NCBI RefSeq assembly: GCF_964204645.1
Contig: NC_134025.1
Coordinates: 8,747,001 to 8,811,000 of the forward strand
Direction of reading: 5' to 3'
DNA length: 64,000 nucleotides
Source: Tubulanus polymorphus
Taxonomy: Eukaryota > Nemertea > Palaeonemertea > Tubulaniformes > Tubulanidae
Part shown: piece after piece, positions 58,665-64,000 of the stretch
Position numbering within the stretch: position 1 is the stretch's first letter
Layout: each line of letters begins with the position of its first letter
Position numbers and translations under genes: made by a program
The notes under the pieces: generated by a model
What the model saw: only the letters and a program-made list of their open reading frames with translations
Databases searched by the model: none
What the model was told of the DNA's origin: nothing

Positions 58665-61600
58665 GTAAATAATACTTTAACATAACACTCGTAGAATGAC
58701 AAAGCCTGATACAGAATTAAGCTTATGTTGCAGTTCATATAAATGGATTTATTTTACATGTTCTAACGTTTGGATCGGATTTGGAACACAATTTGCATCA
58801 TAACAAGAAACGTAGGTGAACGTGCCAAAGCTTCCCTAACTTTTAAGTCTCATTTTAGTTTTACCCGTTGCTCAGCTCATGGAGTTCGAAAATATCACGA
58901 CGAAAATAGCAGTAAAACTCTATTCAATACACTAAATATAATTGAATATACATAACGGTGAATGCCCACCGAGGAAGCAATGAAAAATAAATGACTACCT
59001 CCGCGGATGGCACTGTTATCAATTAATTGACTGGCAATAAGGCACAAATTAACAGATAATAACTATGGATGCTTATTGTTCGAATCAGCATTTAGCTTTT
59101 CATTTGCGATGTTGCCAGACAACCTCGATAGATCGATTAAATGCTTTTGTTTTCGTTTATAACGATGTATCTTCGCTTTCGGACAACGAAATGTGATATA
59201 TATGACGTATAACTAATAGAACTAATGATCGGAAACAAACATTTTTTTGTTTGTTATCAAACATGCGTCATTGCAGAGGCGTCCGTGATAGAAATATTCC
59301 AAGGAAGCTCGGGATCAACCTTACCTAGGCATTAATACATTCAGGAAGTAAAGGCTACGGATGCAATCGTATTAAACCCACAGTCATTAACGAATGGTAG
59401 CGGATGAAAGCTTATGGCAGGCTGGTGGCTGGAAGCCTCCTACTGATATGGCAGTTACCTGGGTGTGTCACTATCAATTAAGCTAAAACTGTTAAGTCGC
59501 CTTAATAAAAGCCAACCAACAATGCCATATTTGGTATGATACGAATTGTTCATAAGCAGTCAAGGGTTTTACAATATAGCTTCAATATGGAGAAAATACC
59601 GGTGTAACAAAGGGCACCACATCACATAATGTGCGAACGTCTCGGAGACGTATTGAAAAGAAAGACTTTGTCGAGGTTTATCCCGAGTTCATGTGATCTA
59701 TCATAAGTCGAGCGTGGGATGTAAGTAATGGTATAAAAAGCATAGGACAATGTTTTTATATTCAAGCGAATGATCATTTTTTGCGAAAATATCACTAAGG
59801 CATGACCAGTATTACGTTGTGCCAATTTAAAAGCCTGGGCCCTTTTGATTAAAATTGCTTCAGAGAAAGTTCAAAGTCTAGGTTCTAATCCTAAGTTCGG
59901 CATGTCGACAGTTGATTGATTGTCATCTTTCGAACGACGCCATTACAATGACAAAAAAGCAGAAAAATTTAACTGGCCTACATGTTCGCATAGCTGTACA
60001 CGGGAGATGTGAGAAATTCCTGATATATCAATGAGAAACAAAGATTTGAATAAGAGATCAACTTTTAAAAGTCGATAAATACTATAAATAAATAATCGAC
60101 TCTTTGGAAGCGTGCAGACGCAGTGCAGTCATCCGGATGTCACTTCGAAAATAATGAATACTTCTTTCGTGTTAGCATGTCTTGTCTACTTCAATTTATT
60201 TTCCCGAAAAAAAAATGTTTAATATCATCCCGGTCTCATCGGGATACGGGTACCCAGCATGTGTTTATATCATCTCGGAACGTTCATAAAGCAAGCATAA
60301 CTTTTTAAAATACCGATACAAATTGAAACGCTTTAGCGAGCTTAACGAAACCCCGGAAATTCCGGAATTAACGAGGGTGAACAAATTAACAGCATCGACG
60401 CCGAAGTTGGCGGAATAACCTACCAAGCGACAATAACTGCGGATATATTCACGCCAAATATTGATCGCAGATAACAAGACTCGTCGATCCCAGGGGGTCC
60501 CCTTTTAAGCTATGGTTCGTTAATGTAGAAAAATTAAAATGTCACATATGGACATCGTTTGATCCTCGCCCCCATCGAGAAATGTCAATTATTTATCCCC
60601 TAGCCACCAAGTTAGTCATTTATCATGCATTATTGTACTTTTGCCCTTCTATGTTTATTCTATATCATCCATCTATATTTCCTCTGACGACCGTTTTCAA
60701 ATAGAATTATAAATATGTATTTAGCAATATCGCCTACGAGTATCAATGTACATTACGCACTTATCTGATATTATTAAGTAATTTTGGAAGATGTAATTTC
60801 ACACGCTCTCCGTGAGATTTCATAATCAAATAGATTGGTTGGCTTTTGATTAACAAGCGCGCGCGTATTACGTATTTCGTTTAGCAACGTCTATTTTTTT
60901 CTGGTGCAGTTTCATTAATCAAGCTTGTAGTTTGCATAACGTGCGTATATCAGACCGAGAAAGAGTGATGTTTGAAAGAAGCTTGCTATAAGTATGAAAA
61001 ATGTCAAGCTAAGTGTTCCAATTTATCATAGTTGAGAAATTGCCAAGTATGAAAATGCCTACTTTCAAGTCAAAGATAGCTTTGAATATTGGAAGCTGTT
61101 GTACTAGAAGCTTTTGCCCGGTATACGCTGTATAATCAGTGGTATCACTCACTTCGTATACTTCATTTCAACGTAGCAGGAAAAAACGCGAACATTCATC
61201 GATTCACAATCAATTGAAAACTGACTGATTGAAAAATACTGAAACAACTACCAAACTTGTATTCCCTGCAACAAGGAATTATGCATTTTACGTGATCGGC
61301 GCAATGAAAATTGTAATTGTTCTGGCTCCAGCGTTCATCCGCTACTATACAGTATAAAATAATGTTTCACCACCATAAATGGGTTTTATGATGATGAAGA
61401 AATGCGGGAGACGATGAATATACAAGTAGTGTAAGCCGTTAGTTGCGTGTCTAATCATAAAACTGATAGCTTTATCAAAAAAGATTCCGGCACTTAACGG
61501 CTCTCGTTAGGGTGTGGTGATCCGTCTTCAATGAGGTAATACGATAAAAATCAGTGTATGAAATCTATTTCGAAATAAGTAATATAATAATTCTTTCGTC

Positions 61601-62958
61601 TGAGGCCGAGCTCCGTTGTAACATAGATTGGACTCGAATCAAATTCGAGTTCTATGGTTTTAATGGTAAGTTTTTCATTATTCATTTACGTTTTTTTGTG
61701 TGTAATTTTTCATTGTTGCCATGACGCTAGCAAATGGCACTAGCGATTGCAATTCAATACTATAATCTATAAAACCAGTGACTGACGAGTGGTTTTAAAC
61801 GATATTGGCAATGTTTGTTTTTCAACGCGGTCGAACATTTCAGTTACTTGACAATATCTTGTAGTCGTGAATTATTTGGATCACAGGTGCATTGGTGTGA
61901 AAAAGTTGTTGACACGTAAATCAGGCTAGTTGATTAAACGTTGAAACTGGCTCGATTACGATTGACTCGAGGGTGTGACTGAGACGATATATAACGGTTT
62001 GAAAGGGATAAAATACGTGAAGTGAACGCATAATCACATACGACATAGCGTAAAAACTGAGTTACGACATTACGTGTAGGCCGTTAAAGCTTGTCGCTGC
62101 AGACGATTTTAAGCGCGTACTGTTAATTCCTGGACGATGAATCAAAATGTGCGTCGAAACTTCGAAATCGTCCGTAAAAAAGGTCGATGACGAATGAAGC
62201 TATAAATTTGATCAGATGCAAAAATTGAAGTGTTTGTGTTTGTGTGTGTGTGTACGTTTTAGGTTAATTCAGCGTGCAATATTTTTATAGAAGGATATCT
62301 CTCGATGGACCGATGTATCATCCGTCATTAATACCCGGGTGAAAAACAATGCTTGCTACGTGTATGGCGAACGAGCTCGTTAATCTTTCTTTTAGGCAAT
62401 GTCGGCTAATACCTGGTGAATGCTGCCGCAATAAATTAAGCGATTAATTACTACTATAACGAGTGGAACCTATCCGAAGACATTGCGGATTGATGAAACA
62501 ATTATTCAATTGTAGCTCACCCACTAACAGAAAGGACCCAGTCAGTGGCTACGGTCGACGTCATGATATGTATATGAGTATATGAGAAAGATTTCAAAAC
62601 TACTACGAAATGGCGCCGATAGAATTTAGATAATAATCATACAAACAATAATGATTGTACTGTAATTCCATTACTAGTTATATATTTTCTTATGCATATA
62701 CAATAAATCATTATTGGACGGAGGGAAATAGGTTTTTGTCCCTGCGGATTTTTTCAATCTCTTCGATGGCTTACATAGATCTTTTTGACATGCTATTTTC
62801 TTGGCTTTGCGGGCGATATCCCAGTCGATTTACTTTTATATACACTGCGCTAAGAAAAATTGGATTCCTTCCGGTTGCGGGAAAACGTCATTCGATCACG
62901 AGACGTCAAACGCTAAACTTAGTTCAAATTGTTTATGATTTATTGAGTACTTTCGTTC

Positions 62959-63049
62959 GATGTCGTCAGCAGAAATGCGGCTCTCGCATTCGAGCTCACA
63001 ATCTCGTCGTGTTTGTGCCGCGGCAAAGTGCGGCGATGTTTTACGACAG
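62959..63049 (+). CDS. Weak candidate first coding exon, unknown product
   Basis: An ATG at about 62959 opens MSSAEMRLSHSSSQSRRVCA and runs about 30 codons to a strong donor (CGACA|gtaagt at 63049/63050). The local sequence is unusually rich in CpG for this region, as expected near an active promoter. There is no homology I can name and no following exon in view, so this may be chance. Confidence 0.2.
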
Positions 63050-64000
63050 TAAGTCTCAATAAACAAATTCATATTTACATATCGATCTGGCCCTTAAAAT
63101 ATTGGCCGTTATTGAATTATGTGGCCGACCGAGAATATCAAAGTGGAATCAAATTATACCAGAAAATGTACCGAAGTACTTTCCGTTCGCAGAAATTGTC
63201 ATCCCCGTTGAATCTATAATTTTTCAATTAATCTCTTTTTGCTAAAATGCTATCCATATCTCTTCTAAAACGTGTCCTTTTTTTGCGAAATCGTTTGTCA
63301 AAAATCCCAAACGGCTACGCAAATACGTTAATGGCTTTTCTAAAATTACAATTTCACCTACAATTAATTTTCATTGAGAACACTATTTAGAAAAAAAACC
63401 ATCGTACAAGACTGATGGATATTGAATGGTGATATTCAGTGACAATGGATTCTATTTTGAGTGCGATACCGCGTGATGTTGACTGCACCTTATAATACTG
63501 AAAAAGATGTATCTATTTTGTTAGATTCGGAGGACCCATTTTGTCAAAGAAGTTTTAGAATCTGTATATGATGTGTTTGTAGATTATGACATTTAAGCAA
63601 TTCCAATTGAAATTCGTTTGCGTAATCGCGTTTAACCTTACGGCGACATAAACAGAGTTACACCATCATTTATTGAAAAAGAAGATAGTCTACGATTGCG
63701 TTGCCTACTGGGATTACACTTAAAATCGCAACGAAAGCGCTAAGGTCCGATTACTCACGCGTGTTCAAGAAATTAGAAGTTTTTAGATAAATTCCATACC
63801 TTGGTGTCACATTGACTACAGCACGAACTATTTTGGCGATGATTTCGTTAGAGCTACCGGCTCTAAAGCTACAGGAATCTTGAGGAATGAATTTGAATCG
63901 AGTACACACATTCGATTGAAACCTGCTGGCAGTTATATTTCCCTGGTGGCCGGATGAACGGGTAACGTTAGATATTCAAATAACTTGATTTCAGCGATCT

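Larger units (their letters stand above)
51728..64000. other. Long non-coding stretch, likely intron or upstream DNA of the prohormone-4-like gene and intergenic DNA
   Basis: About 12 kb with no exon I can support by family match. It holds a fold-back repeat (58430-58664), an AT-rich inverted repeat near 53570-53612 (ATCTAATTAGAATT / AAATTTTAATTAGAT type), a short GT run near 62236-62253, and a weak candidate first exon at 62959-63049. The missing 5' exon of the prohormone-4-like gene could be here. Confidence 0.4.

Noticed and set aside
62655-63062. 135-codon open frame on the plus strand
   Set aside because: Composition and motifs are unremarkable. It overlaps the alternative first-exon candidate in another frame, and neither is strong.

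Overview
Animal nuclear DNA, AT-rich, with split genes and consistent GT-AG splice sites. The gene set (afadin, a MORC3/4-type ATPase, NSUN6, an SLC38A11-type transporter and a prohormone-4 precursor) fits a protostome invertebrate. Prohormone-4 and the intron and repeat style make a marine lophotrochozoan (mollusc, annelid or brachiopod) the best guess, but the species cannot be named from sequence. I assembled the gene models by eye from splice sites, reading phase and remembered protein families. No search was run.

Layout. (1) 1-3010, minus strand: first two coding exons of afadin, which continues off the left edge. (2) 3011-3525: about 0.5 kb shared with the divergent MORC gene, probably a two-way promoter. 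(3) 3526-8847, plus strand: complete 17-exon MORC3/4-like gene (GHKL ATPase, CW zinc finger, coiled coil), with a transposon-like element in intron 1. (4) 10919-13262, minus strand: complete 11-exon NSUN6 tRNA cytosine-5 methyltransferase. (5) 14386-40974, plus strand: one very large gene with 32 coding exons and about 7,700 predicted residues. It is built from about 28 copies of a short helical 'A-Q-x-W' module and about 21 copies of a roughly 190-residue alpha/beta module that looks like a divergent TIR/STIR-fold domain. Every coding intron is in phase 1. The middle (about 25-34.8 kb) is a recent, nearly identical tandem array. I recognise no named family for the protein. This is the main discovery candidate in the window. 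(6) 41567-45262, minus strand: SLC38A11-like amino-acid transporter, tail to tail with the giant gene, start exon not found. (7) 48961-51727, minus strand: the last three coding exons of a prohormone-4-type precursor (LDL-receptor class A domain plus conserved C-terminal domain). Its signal-peptide exon was not found. (8) 51728-64000: mostly non-coding, with a fold-back repeat and one weak candidate first exon near 62.96 kb.

Apart from the afadin/MORC head-to-head pair, the neighbours show no shared pathway. The region looks like ordinary gene-mosaic euchromatin with small non-autonomous DNA transposons scattered between genes and in introns. The giant gene appears to have grown by duplicating phase-1 exon cassettes. 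Its old, diverged modules lie at both ends and a young, homogenised array lies in the middle.
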